From Lachnospiraceae bacterium UBA7199 (GTDB taxonomy: Bacteria > Bacillota > Clostridia > Lachnospirales > Lachnospiraceae): a DNA stretch of 64,000 nucleotides. The stretch covers positions 1 to 64,000 of the forward strand of contig DKUR01000019.1 of NCBI GenBank assembly GCA_002490775.1. The letters are read 5' to 3'. A program made the translations under genes and the position numbers. Under the pieces are notes generated by a model that saw only the letters and a program-made list of their open reading frames with translations, ran no database searches and was not told the origin of the DNA. Shown piece after piece: positions 1-8,541 of this stretch; positions within the stretch are counted from its first letter, which is position 1; every line of letters begins with the position of its first letter.

Positions 1-732
1 CCTTGACAAAGGGTATAGTTTAGTTTTATGATTTTGGGTTAAGTCAATATAAATATTCTGGTACTCTTCCAGAAGCATAGCTTTTGCATCTTCAACCGTA
101 ACGATTCTGGGTTTTACATATTTTCTAATTTTTAAGCCATTTCCCGCTTTTCTATAATTACACAGCGGCTCTAAACACGCCAGCCAGCCTACTTTTAAAA
201 GATTATGCACCTGCTTATCTGTAACCAGACCACTTTCAATTAATGTCCCCACAGACATATAATATTTTTCAATTTCATCATCAAATACTTTTGCGCTGAT
301 TGACAATTTAGGTAAACAATAATTTTCTTTTTTATTTAATGCCTGCTGTAATATATTTTCGAAGGCCGCCTTAAAGGATTCTATTGTTTCTTTTGAATAA
401 TTGTCTAATTTGCATTGTGATAAAAAATAAGAAAAGGGATTTACCTCAAATCCAATACCTGCATATCCCATATCCTCTGCCGCAAGTAAAGTACTTCCAC
501 TCCCGGAAAAGGGATCTAAAATAATTCCTTCTTTTCTTTCTGCATATTCCCTGATCAAATGCTCCACCAGCTCCACGGAATATCCTTCTTTGTATCTGTA
601 CCATCTTTGAAATGGCTTATCTAAATCATCTGAGTAGTTTAATAAGCTGGTATATGTTGCATTTGGACTTTCCGGGTAAATCACCTTAAATCTATGCTCA
701 AGCTCCAAATATCTGTCGTAATATAATTCCAT
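1..732 (-). CDS. DNA methyltransferase, 3' end outside window (partial)
   Basis: The first 244 codons of a probable site-specific DNA adenine- or cytosine-N4 methyltransferase; the gene runs off the left edge. The ATG at 732 has a GGAGG ribosome-binding site 8 bases upstream. Residues about 67-81 carry the AdoMet-binding motif I, DPFSGSGST, preceded by an EGYS..LV..LI segment and followed by GIGFEVNPF (motif II-like). The catalytic motif IV (SPPY or DPPY type) is not in the visible part, so it must lie downstream, giving an X-I-...-IV order. It could be part of a restriction-modification or phage-defence locus, but no nuclease gene is visible here. Confident as a methyltransferase, unsure of base specificity. 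Confidence 0.8.
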   Translation of the reverse strand, partial: MELYYDRYLELEHRFKVIYPESPNATYTSLLNYSDDLDKPFQRWYRYKEGYSVELVEHLIREYAERKEGIILDPFSGSGSTLLAAEDMGYAGIGFEVNPFSYFLSQCKLDNYSKETIESFKAAFENILQQALNKKENYCLPKLSISAKVFDDEIEKYYMSVGTLIESGLVTDKQVHNLLKVGWLACLEPLCNYRKAGNGLKIRKYVKPRIVTVEDAKAMLLEEYQNIYIDLTQNHKTKLYPLSR

Positions 733-802
733 TCTGCATCCTCCGCCCGCCTTTTATTATATAGCCAATTATGGAAAAAGAAAAGCGTAACTTCCTGCTT
801 TG

Positions 803-847
803 CAAAAACCCGGATAAGAGGCTTTTTGCACTCCTTCCGGGTTTTTG
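803..847 (-). terminator. Hairpin terminator after the deacetylase gene
   Basis: A 12-base inverted repeat (803-814 with 836-847, CCGGGTTTTTG arm) has A/T-rich outer ends, giving a T-run on the minus strand. The 21-base loop contains a further short pairing (AAGAG with CTCCTT). It sits just downstream of the polysaccharide deacetylase stop. Confidence 0.7.
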
Positions 848-874
848 TAATGAAAATATATCATATGAAAAATC

Positions 875-1555
875 TCAGTCAAACAACAGCTCGTCTACCG
901 TGACAAACTCATACCCTTCCGCCTTTAGACGGTCCACAATTTCAAGGGCAGCCGTTACCGTAGTCTTATACTGGTCATGCATTAAAATAATGTCATTTTC
1001 TCCAGCCTTGGCACAAACAGTATTTACAATACAGGAAACATCACTGCTGCACCAGTCAAGGGGATCAATGGTCCAAAGCACAGGAAACATGTTAAGCTCT
1101 TTTTCAAACTCTTTGTTCCAGCTTCCATAGGGAGGGCGGACATAAATCGTGTCCTCTCCGGTTACTTCCTTAATTACTTCATTGGTCTTAATAATTTCTG
1201 ATTTAAAACTTTCTACATTGCCTGACGTAAGCTGGGTATGATGATAGGTGTGGTTGCCAATCAGGTGCCCATCCTTGTATATTTCCAGCACAATCTCCGG
1301 ATAAGCCTCTACATTCTGCCCTGTTATAAAAAAAGTTGCCTTTGCATCTCTTTCCTTCAGCCCTTTTAAGAGCTGTTCCGTATAGTAAGGATGCGGGCCA
1401 TCATCAAAAGTTAATGCAATTTTTTTACTGTCCTCCTCCTGAAATGCCCTTCCTATTGTAGGCATATAATTCTGCTGAAAATAGCCGATCAGGCACATAA
1501 TTGCCAGAAATATCATTAAAATAATGCAGGAAAAAATTCTTCTTTTCAGATTCAT
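875..1555 (-). CDS. Polysaccharide deacetylase (NodB-type, CE4), membrane-anchored
   Basis: Metal-dependent N-deacetylase of the carbohydrate esterase 4 family, expected to act outside the membrane on peptidoglycan or another N-acetylated glycan. One N-terminal hydrophobic segment (IILMIFLAIMCLIG) acts as an uncleaved signal anchor. The NodB motifs appear in order: TFDDGPH (catalytic Asp and metal Asp), GNHTYHH (metal His pair), RPPYGSW, a DPLDW segment, and the C-terminal LMHD motif with the catalytic His. Total length is about 226 residues, a bare catalytic domain. A TTG nine bases further upstream (1564) is also possible but lacks a well-spaced ribosome-binding site. PgdA- and PdaA-like enzymes share this fold, so the substrate is not settled. 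Confidence 0.88.
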   Translation of the reverse strand: MNLKRRIFSCIILMIFLAIMCLIGYFQQNYMPTIGRAFQEEDSKKIALTFDDGPHPYYTEQLLKGLKERDAKATFFITGQNVEAYPEIVLEIYKDGHLIGNHTYHHTQLTSGNVESFKSEIIKTNEVIKEVTGEDTIYVRPPYGSWNKEFEKELNMFPVLWTIDPLDWCSSDVSCIVNTVCAKAGENDIILMHDQYKTTVTAALEIVDRLKAEGYEFVTVDELLFD

Positions 1556-1698
1556 GCACAACAACTTCTTTTTCGTCGCCTTATTCTATTTATATGCTTC
1601 AAAATCCTCATCATGCACGGTCCTTTTATTTCTACTGCAAAATACACAAATATACCTTGCAGAATTTGCGATTTATTACGCTGCGAGATGTCCAGTAA

Positions 1699-1739
1699 AA
1701 AAACTCTCTGGCATAATTTTCTTGTGTCAGAGAGTTTTT
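1699..1739 (-). terminator. Terminator after clpB / DUF4250
   Basis: A perfect 12-base stem (1699-1710 AAAAACTCTCTG, 1728-1739 CAGAGAGTTTTT) has a T-run on the minus strand just past the DUF4250 stop at 1750. Confidence 0.85.
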
Positions 1740-1749
1740 AAATTATGAT

Positions 1750-1932
1750 TTAATTTTTTGAGATAAATTGATTTGCTTTTTTGTCGTAAAAATAACCAAT
1801 GCTATTTAATTTTTCTTCTGTTTCTGAAAGACTAATGTCCAAATCGTCACCTAGTGCCTCAAAATCAGGATAAAAATCACGAAGCTTTAAGTTTATATAA
1901 CTCAGCAGCATGTTTGGATCTTTTGGTATCAT
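1750..1932 (-). CDS. DUF4250 domain-containing small protein
   Basis: A 60-residue protein that matches my memory of the DUF4250 family: it starts IPKDPNMLLSYINLKLRDFYP and has a DDLDI acidic stretch and a C-terminal GYFYDKKANQF block. The family is small, cytosolic and of unknown function. The gene starts 17 bases after the clpB stop and a terminator follows, so it is probably the last gene of the clpB transcript. No signal peptide or membrane segment is visible. Confidence 0.8.
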   Translation of the reverse strand: MIPKDPNMLLSYINLKLRDFYPDFEALGDDLDISLSETEEKLNSIGYFYDKKANQFISKN

Positions 1933-1949
1933 CCGTTTATTCCTCCCTT

Positions 1950-4532
1950 TTATCTCCTGCCTGCGCTAAGCTCCCCATCTTTCACGTCAATCAAAATCGT
2001 ATCTCCCTGTTCCACCTGATCTGCCAAAATCAATTTTGCAGAAAGTGTTTCCACATACTTTTGAATGTAACGCTTTAACGGTCTTGCGCCATACACTGGA
2101 TCATAGGCATTTTCGACAATGAACTGTTCAGCCTCAGGCGATAATTCCACCATAAGCTCCCTGTCTGACAGGCGCTTGTTCAAATCGGCAATGATCAGTT
2201 TAATAATACCACTGATATTTTCTTTAGACAACGGTTTAAACAAAATGGTTTCATCCAAGCGGTTTAAAAACTCCGGTCTAAAATGTGCACGCAGATCATT
2301 CATTACCATTTTTTCTGCTTCTTCGTTAATATTTCCATTTTGATCTATCCCTTCCAGCAAATAGGATGCTCCTATATTGGAGGTCATGATCAGTATGGTA
2401 TTTTTAAAGTCTACTGTCCGTCCCTGTGAATCCGTAATCCGTCCATCATCCAGCACCTGCAAAAGAACATTAAACACATCTGGATGAGCCTTTTCAATCT
2501 CGTCAAACAACACTACTGAGTAAGGCTTTCTTCTGACTGCTTCAGTCAACTGCCCGCCTTCTTCATAGCCCACATATCCAGGAGGCGCTCCGATCAGCCT
2601 TGACACGGAATACTTCTCCATATATTCACTCATATCAATACGGACCATATTATTTTCATCATCAAACAGGGATGCTGCAAGTGCCTTGGCCAGTTCTGTT
2701 TTTCCTACCCCGGTAGGACCTAAGAACAGGAAAGAGCCTATCGGCTTAGTGGGATCTTTGATGCCTGCCTTGGAACGGATAATGGCTTCCGTCACCTTGG
2801 TTACGCCTTCATCCTGCCCCACTACACGTTTATGAAGTTCATCATCTAAGTGCAGTGTTTTGTTCCGCTCACTTTCCGTCAGCTTGGAAACAGGGATTCC
2901 CGTCCATCTGGAAATAATTTTTGCAATTTCTTCATCAGATACACTTTCATGTACCAAAGATAAATCTTTATTTTTCACCTGCTCTTCTTCTATTTCCAAC
3001 TGCTTCTTAAGTGCAGGAAGCTTGCTGTAGCTTAATTCTGCTGCTTTTTCATAGTCCCCTTCCCGCTGGGCAATTTCAATCTGGCTTCCTACTGCGTCAA
3101 TCTCTTCCCTGATCTTGGAAAGCTTTTCCACAGAGGCTTTTTCATTTTCCCACTGGGCAATCCGATTATTTAATTCCTCCTTTAATTCGGCCAGCTCTTT
3201 CTGCAGGCTTTCCAGCCGCTCCACACTTAATCTGTCGTCTTCTTTTTTCAATGCAGTTTCCTCAATTTCCATCTGCATTACCTTACGCTGCAGCTCATCC
3301 AGCTCGGTAGGCATGGAATCCAGCTCTGTCTTAATCAGGGCACAAGCTTCATCCACCAGATCAATTGCCTTATCTGGCAGAAAGCGGTCTGAAATGTACC
3401 GGTTGGAAAGTACCGCTGCGCTTACCAGCGCATTATCCATAATCTTAACGCCGTGATATACCTCATAGCGTTCTTTAAGACCTCTTAAAATAGAAACCGT
3501 GTCCTCTACCGTCGGCTCCTCCACCATAACCGGCTGGAATCTTCTCTCCAGTGCCGCATCCTTTTCAATGTACTGCCTGTACTCATCTAAGGTTGTAGCT
3601 CCAATGCAATGCAGTTCTCCTCTTGCCAGCATGGGCTTAAGCATATTGCCGGCATCTAAGGCACCGTCTGTTTTTCCTGCCCCCACAATGGTATGCAGCT
3701 CATCAATGAAAAGAATAATCTGCCCTTCGCTTTTTTTCACATCCTCCAAAACTGCTTTCAGACGCTCTTCAAATTCCCCTCTGTATTTGGCTCCAGCTAC
3801 CAATGCCCCCATATCAAGTGCAAAAATCTTTTTATCCTTAAGTCCCTGGGGAACATCTCCCCGGACGATTCTCTGGGCAAGACCTTCCACTACCGCTGTC
3901 TTTCCTACACCAGGCTCCCCGATCAGAACCGGGTTATTTTTTGTTTTTCTTGACAAAATCCTGATCACATTTCTGATCTCACTGTCCCTGCCGATTACCG
4001 GATCAAGCTTCTGGTCTCTTGCCTTTTCCACCAATTCCTGCCCATATTTGGCAAGGGTATCATAAGTAGCCTCAGGATTATCAGAAGTAACCCTCTGGTT
4101 TCCTCTTACGGAAGATAATACCTGCAAAAATCTTTCTCTGGTAATGCCAAACTCCTTAAACAGTTCTTTCACTGCCTTATTGGGATGTTTGATCATGGCA
4201 AGGAATAAATGTTCCACCGATACATATTCATCAGAAAGAGCCTTTGCCTCGTCTTCTGCTGAAATCAAAACTTTGTTTAGATCCTGGCCAACATAAACCT
4301 GGCCGCCCTGAACCTTTACCCTCTTTGAAAGGGCTTCTTCTACCTTATTTAAAAAGTACTGGGTGTTAATTTCCATTTTTTCCACTAATTTCAGAATTAA
4401 GCTGTCATCAATGGTAAGCAGACTGTATAATAAATGTTCCTGCTCTATTTCCTGGTTTCCATACTCATACGCAAGCTTCTCGCAGCCTTCCACTGCCTGC
4501 ATGGACTTTTGTGTAAATTTGTTTATGTTCAT
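1950..4532 (-). CDS. clpB: Chaperone ClpB, ATP-dependent disaggregase
   Basis: Hexameric AAA+ disaggregase that works with DnaK to rescue aggregated proteins. The 860 residues match the usual full length. The order is the Clp-N domain (about 1-145), first AAA+ module with Walker A GEPGVGKT (about 205-212) and Walker B ILFIDELHT, the coiled-coil middle domain (about 400-520, which separates ClpB from ClpA and ClpC), then the second AAA+ module with GPTGVGKT near residue 600 and VVLFDEIEKAH. There is no IGF-type ClpP-docking loop, as expected for a disaggregase. The start ATG has a GAGGAG-like ribosome-binding site. Expression is likely under HrcA: a full CIRCE site overlaps the -35 of a strong promoter about 110 bases upstream. 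Confidence 0.97.
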   Translation of the reverse strand: MNINKFTQKSMQAVEGCEKLAYEYGNQEIEQEHLLYSLLTIDDSLILKLVEKMEINTQYFLNKVEEALSKRVKVQGGQVYVGQDLNKVLISAEDEAKALSDEYVSVEHLFLAMIKHPNKAVKELFKEFGITRERFLQVLSSVRGNQRVTSDNPEATYDTLAKYGQELVEKARDQKLDPVIGRDSEIRNVIRILSRKTKNNPVLIGEPGVGKTAVVEGLAQRIVRGDVPQGLKDKKIFALDMGALVAGAKYRGEFEERLKAVLEDVKKSEGQIILFIDELHTIVGAGKTDGALDAGNMLKPMLARGELHCIGATTLDEYRQYIEKDAALERRFQPVMVEEPTVEDTVSILRGLKERYEVYHGVKIMDNALVSAAVLSNRYISDRFLPDKAIDLVDEACALIKTELDSMPTELDELQRKVMQMEIEETALKKEDDRLSVERLESLQKELAELKEELNNRIAQWENEKASVEKLSKIREEIDAVGSQIEIAQREGDYEKAAELSYSKLPALKKQLEIEEEQVKNKDLSLVHESVSDEEIAKIISRWTGIPVSKLTESERNKTLHLDDELHKRVVGQDEGVTKVTEAIIRSKAGIKDPTKPIGSFLFLGPTGVGKTELAKALAASLFDDENNMVRIDMSEYMEKYSVSRLIGAPPGYVGYEEGGQLTEAVRRKPYSVVLFDEIEKAHPDVFNVLLQVLDDGRITDSQGRTVDFKNTILIMTSNIGASYLLEGIDQNGNINEEAEKMVMNDLRAHFRPEFLNRLDETILFKPLSKENISGIIKLIIADLNKRLSDRELMVELSPEAEQFIVENAYDPVYGARPLKRYIQKYVETLSAKLILADQVEQGDTILIDVKDGELSAGRR

Positions 4533-4549
4533 AAGCGCTCCTCTCTGCC

Positions 4550-4580
4550 TTATACTGTAAAAACCTTTTTTACAGTATAA
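4550..4580. promoter_or_regulatory. Perfect 14-bp dyad in the clpB 5' UTR
   Basis: Arms at 4550-4563 and 4567-4580 (TTATACTGTAAAAA and its exact complement) are separated by 3 bases. The dyad lies between the clpB promoter and its ribosome-binding site, ending 17 bases before the start codon. It would form an RNA hairpin or serve as a second operator. The regulator is unknown. Confidence 0.6.
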
Positions 4581-4626
4581 CCGGCAACTTTATTCCCTAT
4601 CATCAAATTTTCTTTGTTATAGTTAG

Positions 4627-4655
4627 ACTATAACACCATTGTTAGCACTCGTCAA
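4627..4655 (-). promoter_or_regulatory. clpB sigma-A promoter
   Basis: On the minus strand TTGACG (4650-4655) and TATAGT (4627-4632) are separated by exactly 17 bases. The -35 lies inside the CIRCE element, which would block RNA polymerase when HrcA is bound. Confidence 0.8.
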
Positions 4656-4671
4656 TAGTGAGTGCTAACAA
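4639..4671. promoter_or_regulatory. CIRCE element (HrcA operator)
   Basis: TTAGCACTC (4642-4650), nine bases, GAGTGCTAA (4660-4668): an exact match to the CIRCE consensus. The dyad extends three more bases on each side. It controls heat-shock genes through HrcA in Firmicutes; here the target is clpB. Confidence 0.95.
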
Positions 4672-4721
4672 TTTTATAAAAAAATAATGAAACAGAAAAT
4701 AGCAGACATAAAGCAGCCCTC

Positions 4722-5348
4722 TTACGCCGAAGGTCTGCCCTTTTTTTCTGCTGATGGGTATTCCACAATATAATATTCAAAAGCATTTACTATAGTTGTT
4801 TTTCCATAGGTGTCTATCCGTTTAAATTTTCTGCTGTAATTGGCATGTACATGTCCGTGAAAGAAAAATTTAGGTTCATACTTTTCCATCAAATCCCGAA
4901 ATACTTCAAACCCACGATGAGGCAGATCTTCCAAATCATTGATCTCACGTGCCGGAGCATGTGTTACAAGAATGTCAAATCCCCCTTTTTTCCATAGCTT
5001 AAATTTTAGTTTTCTTACCCGTCTGCGCATCTTAAACTCTGAATATTGATTGCTTGCTTTTGGTATATATTCCATAGAGCCGCCCAATCCCAAAATACGG
5101 ACTCCTTCATGCACATAGATATCATCTTCAATGCAAATACACCCCTCCGGCGGTGTCTGCTCATATCTGGTATCATGATTTCCCCTGACATAAAGCAGCG
5201 GCACATTACAAAGAGTGACAAAAAAAGATAAATACACTGGTGATAAATCCCCACATGAAATAATAAGGTCAATATCCTTCAATTTATCCGGCTCATAAAA
5301 ATCGTACAAATATTTGGATTTCTGATCGGCAAGCACAAGTATCTTCAT
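4722..5348 (-). CDS. Metallophosphoesterase family protein
   Basis: A 208-residue calcineurin-like phosphoesterase. Visible motifs are GDLSP (motif II), GNHDTR (motif III), THAP (motif IV) and GHVH (motif V). The first motif is atypical: the usual DxH appears as LADQKS, so the Asp is kept but the metal-binding His seems replaced by Lys or Ser. The start codon overlaps the stop of the upstream ParB/BMP-like gene by four bases, implying translational coupling and a joint role. Substrate unknown; related proteins act on nucleotides, cyclic nucleotides or phosphoproteins. Cytosolic, no signal peptide. Confidence 0.85.
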   Translation of the reverse strand: MKILVLADQKSKYLYDFYEPDKLKDIDLIISCGDLSPVYLSFFVTLCNVPLLYVRGNHDTRYEQTPPEGCICIEDDIYVHEGVRILGLGGSMEYIPKASNQYSEFKMRRRVRKLKFKLWKKGGFDILVTHAPAREINDLEDLPHRGFEVFRDLMEKYEPKFFFHGHVHANYSRKFKRIDTYGKTTIVNAFEYYIVEYPSAEKKGRPSA

Positions 5349-7324
5349 TGGTTTCCTCCGTTTTCGCCTGCCTCGCTTATCTGCACGCCGGTATTTTTTT
5401 CCCCACCGGATTCATCTGCTCTAATCCCCTGAAATCCTGCTAATGCCTGGGCTTCCTCTGTCAATTCATCTAATTCCGGGACTTTGCCAATCACATTTTC
5501 AGCCAGCCAGTCCATAGTGATAATCTCATCTGCTTCAAGACTCTTTCCCTTCTCACATTGCAAAACACCGCCCTGCCCATAGAGGGGACCGCAAAAAATT
5601 TGAAAAGTTCCGGATCTGATTGAGTCTTTCAAAAAATCAATGAGCCTGGCAGTTTCGCAAGGCATAGACTTTGAGCAAATCACATCTATCACATCTGCTG
5701 ACATTCCCCACCAGTAATTAACTGCTTTTTTCCCTTTCTGTGCATCTGCCTCCGTACTGCTGCCGCTAAAAATTTTCTTGACAATCTGCTCATAAAATTT
5801 TCCCCAGTGCCATATGGGTGTTGCCAGATTTTCAAGTGTTCCGTCCTCTCTCTTTGCATACAATCCATATTCTCTGGAAGCGTTTTCTGGTTTAATCATA
5901 TCGTTGTCGGAAATAAAAACAATTCCATCCTGCTTAAATCTTTCCCGGACATTTGCTCCTTTCACTTTCGTCCATTCAAGATGTACCTGTACATAAGGAT
6001 TAATCATTTTGGCTCCCAGTGCAAATGCATTGATATTAGCCAATGTCCCATAAATAGGATAATCGGCTGCATATCCAAGTCTGTCTGTTCTGGACAGTGC
6101 CGCTGCAATTGCACCCAATAGAAACTTTGATTCGTACATTCTCGCATAATAGGTGCAGATGGAAGAATATGACATCTTGATGGAACAGTTATATATTTTT
6201 ACCTTAGGATGAAGAACTGCAGAGCGCACACTTTGATTTATCATCTGTGTTGCTGTTGTAAAAATCAATTCGCAGCCCGCCGCAACTGCCAGCTCAATGG
6301 CTTCTTCTACTTCTGCGTCTGTGTCGGCCTTATCGAAAGCTATGGTCTCTATCCTGCCTGCAAATACCTGCTCCAGATACAGCCTGCCCAATTCATGAGC
6401 ATAGGCCCAACTGGAAGTATCTGTAGTTTTCATATAAATAAACGCTATTTTCAAAGTATCCGGAGTTCCCGCAGGAAGCAGCTTGTTTAAAAGAGATGCT
6501 TTTATCTGCTCAGGATTCTGCACAAGTTCTACCTGGCTGCCGCCATCTGCAAGTGTGATTTCCGTCCACATTTTCTGAAGCAGACGGTCCATTTCCTGCT
6601 TACTTTGATCCTTGACCTTATCATATCCATAAATTTCCACATAAATTAAGAAGGCATCAGAAACATTGAGATCCAGCTTCGTGCCGTGTGCCTTGTTAAA
6701 TGCAAGCTCGAAGTTATAGCAGGCGGCGTTCAGATTCATTCTGTCATCATCGCTCCAAACCTCATCTTCCTTTTTCCCCATGCATTTTAAAAGTTTTTTA
6801 TAGCTTCCCTCCTTGGAAAAGCAGACAGCATAGCTGTGTGATACCTCATAAAAATCCAAAAACTCATAGTACAGCCGGTTTTCCTTATCCTCTGACTTTT
6901 TGGGAACCCAGCGGGTAACAGTTGCAGGAATACTGTATGTTTTTAAATACTTCATAACGCTGACGCGTTTGTTTCCTTCCTGTACATAAAACTGATTCAT
7001 AAATTCATAAACTACAATGGGATCGGTAATGCCATCATTAATCTGATGCTTGTATAACGCTGACCATTTTGCTCCAAACTCCGAAGTTTCGGGAAGAAGG
7101 GGCATAAAATTATGGGCAAACGCATTAGACCGCCCCTCTGTTTTTGTTCCTACGATCTTAGACAGCGGAATATCCATAATCCCAATATTTTCCACTGACG
7201 CAACTTCCGTATAAGAAATCATTTCATCCAATACCGGAAGATACGGGTATTCTCCCTTAGTAATTGCGCTCCGGTAACTGCGTCGTCCCTGCTTTAACGC
7301 TGCTGCATATTCAACAGATGCCAT
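5345..7324 (-). CDS. ParB-like domain fused to a BMP/Med-type ligand-binding domain
   Basis: A roughly 659-residue protein. The N-terminal part (about 30-130) has a ParB/sulfiredoxin-like block ending YVQEGNKRVSVMKYL. A helical middle follows, and from about residue 290 the protein resembles the BMP family (PnrA/Med nucleoside-binding fold): LKIAFIYMKTTDTSSWAYAHELGR, the GCELIFTTATQM segment and RLGYAADYPIYGT. BMP proteins are normally secreted lipoproteins, but there is no signal peptide here, so it should be cytosolic. I chose the ATG at 7324 because GAAGAGGAA lies just upstream; the ATG at 7348 has no ribosome-binding site. It overlaps the phosphoesterase gene by four bases. The ligand is unknown; a purine nucleoside is only an analogy. 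Confidence 0.75.
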   Translation of the reverse strand: MASVEYAAALKQGRRSYRSAITKGEYPYLPVLDEMISYTEVASVENIGIMDIPLSKIVGTKTEGRSNAFAHNFMPLLPETSEFGAKWSALYKHQINDGITDPIVVYEFMNQFYVQEGNKRVSVMKYLKTYSIPATVTRWVPKKSEDKENRLYYEFLDFYEVSHSYAVCFSKEGSYKKLLKCMGKKEDEVWSDDDRMNLNAACYNFELAFNKAHGTKLDLNVSDAFLIYVEIYGYDKVKDQSKQEMDRLLQKMWTEITLADGGSQVELVQNPEQIKASLLNKLLPAGTPDTLKIAFIYMKTTDTSSWAYAHELGRLYLEQVFAGRIETIAFDKADTDAEVEEAIELAVAAGCELIFTTATQMINQSVRSAVLHPKVKIYNCSIKMSYSSICTYYARMYESKFLLGAIAAALSRTDRLGYAADYPIYGTLANINAFALGAKMINPYVQVHLEWTKVKGANVRERFKQDGIVFISDNDMIKPENASREYGLYAKREDGTLENLATPIWHWGKFYEQIVKKIFSGSSTEADAQKGKKAVNYWWGMSADVIDVICSKSMPCETARLIDFLKDSIRSGTFQIFCGPLYGQGGVLQCEKGKSLEADEIITMDWLAENVIGKVPELDELTEEAQALAGFQGIRADESGGEKNTGVQISEAGENGGNQ

Positions 7325-7491
7325 ATTATTTTCCTCTTCATCTATCATAAAAAAATTTCATAATGCATTACTATATTATCATTTCATTTACAGATTGAAA
7401 AGATTTTTTTCTCTTACACTTGTTCTCATTTCTCACAGATAGTCTTTACATTCACGGTATGCTGAAAATTAGTGCAAATGCCACGCTCCTC

Positions 7492-8268
7492 TTATATCAA
7501 TCCTTTCTTCAAACAATAATGATAAATGCCATCATCTGCAGCGCACCCGCACACATCCTTAGCAACAGCTTTTAACTTTTCTGAACTATTTCCCATCGCC
7601 ACACCTGTACCGACACTTTGCAGCATCTCAATGTCATTATTGCCATCGCCAAACGCAATCGCCTCTGATCTATCCAAATGATAATATTCTAACACCTTCT
7701 CTATTGCTTTCCCTTTTCCGCCGTCAGCCGGAATAATATCTACCGCTCTGTCCCACCATGCAGTGATTTTTGCCTGCCTGATTCCTTTCATCATATGTAT
7801 ATACTCTGACTCGCAGCACCCCATCATTACCTGATAAATTTCCTCCTGAAGCAATCTCTCAAAATCCTCTGAAACTTCCACCTCAACCCCTGCGTGTCCA
7901 AAGTAATCCACCAGATCCTGATCTCTCCCATTTGCTGTTATCCGGTCTTTTGTTGCAATTGACAGTGGTCTGCCGATTGCTGCTGCATTTTTTATCAACT
8001 GCTTAACGTCCTGTACTGGAATAGGATTACTAAAGATCACCTTTTTAGAATTGTAACAATAGGAACCATTAAAAGTTAAAAACACATCAAAATCAATTTT
8101 CGGAAATCGAGGCAGAGTAAGCGGGGCCCGGCCGGTTGCAAGACATAGAATTATCCCCCTTTCCTTCAAACGTGCCAAAGTCTCCAATATCTTTTCAGAA
8201 ATTATTTTCTTATTTATATCTATTAAAGTTCCATCGATATCGAAAAATGCAATTTTTATTTTCTTCAT
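7492..8268 (-). CDS. Cof-type HAD-IIB family phosphatase
   Basis: A 258-residue cytosolic haloacid dehalogenase hydrolase of the Cof/YbiV group, which dephosphorylates sugar phosphates and related small molecules. Motif I is FFDIDGTLID (nucleophile Asp10, acid/base Asp12), motif II is the LATGR segment near residue 45, and motif IV is GDGNNDIEML near 210. The IIB cap lies between motifs II and III. Monocistronic; it diverges from the VIT/exosortase operon. Substrate not predictable from sequence. Confidence 0.9.
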   Translation of the reverse strand: MKKIKIAFFDIDGTLIDINKKIISEKILETLARLKERGIILCLATGRAPLTLPRFPKIDFDVFLTFNGSYCYNSKKVIFSNPIPVQDVKQLIKNAAAIGRPLSIATKDRITANGRDQDLVDYFGHAGVEVEVSEDFERLLQEEIYQVMMGCCESEYIHMMKGIRQAKITAWWDRAVDIIPADGGKGKAIEKVLEYYHLDRSEAIAFGDGNNDIEMLQSVGTGVAMGNSSEKLKAVAKDVCGCAADDGIYHYCLKKGLI

Positions 8269-8390
8269 TCTCTTCTCTCTCTCAACCGTAATTAGAATCC
8301 AACCATATCTGTAATTAATTATAGTAATAACATTTTATGAAGTCAATTCGTCCCGGGTATTTAATATATTCTTCACCTGTCATTGCCCAA

Positions 8391-8456
8391 ATGATGCAAC
8401 TTTGATACAAAAATGATGAAAATATGATGCTACTTTGATGAAATTATGATGCACCA
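8391..8456. repeat. Six tandem 11-bp units, helically phased
   Basis: The stretch divides exactly into six 11-mers: ATGATGCAACT, TTGATACAAAA, ATGATGAAAAT, ATGATGCTACT, TTGATGAAATT, ATGATGCACCA. Every unit has TGATR at positions 2-6, and units 1-2 resemble units 4-5 (33-bp super-period). One motif per helical turn suggests cooperative binding of a regulator on one DNA face. It ends 85 bases before the VIT-vWA start codon. No good sigma-A promoter is visible after it, which would fit an activated promoter. Confidence 0.7.
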
Positions 8457-8541
8457 ATGTTGTAAATTAAGCATAACAGATTTCACTACACAAAGAAAAA
8501 GCCCTTAAGGACTGAACTGATTGAATGGAGGCAACCATCAA

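Noticed and set aside
3499..4065. 188-codon open frame antisense to clpB
   Set aside because: It lies wholly inside the clpB coding sequence on the opposite strand, has a Ser/Pro-rich composition typical of antisense frames, and shows no family match.
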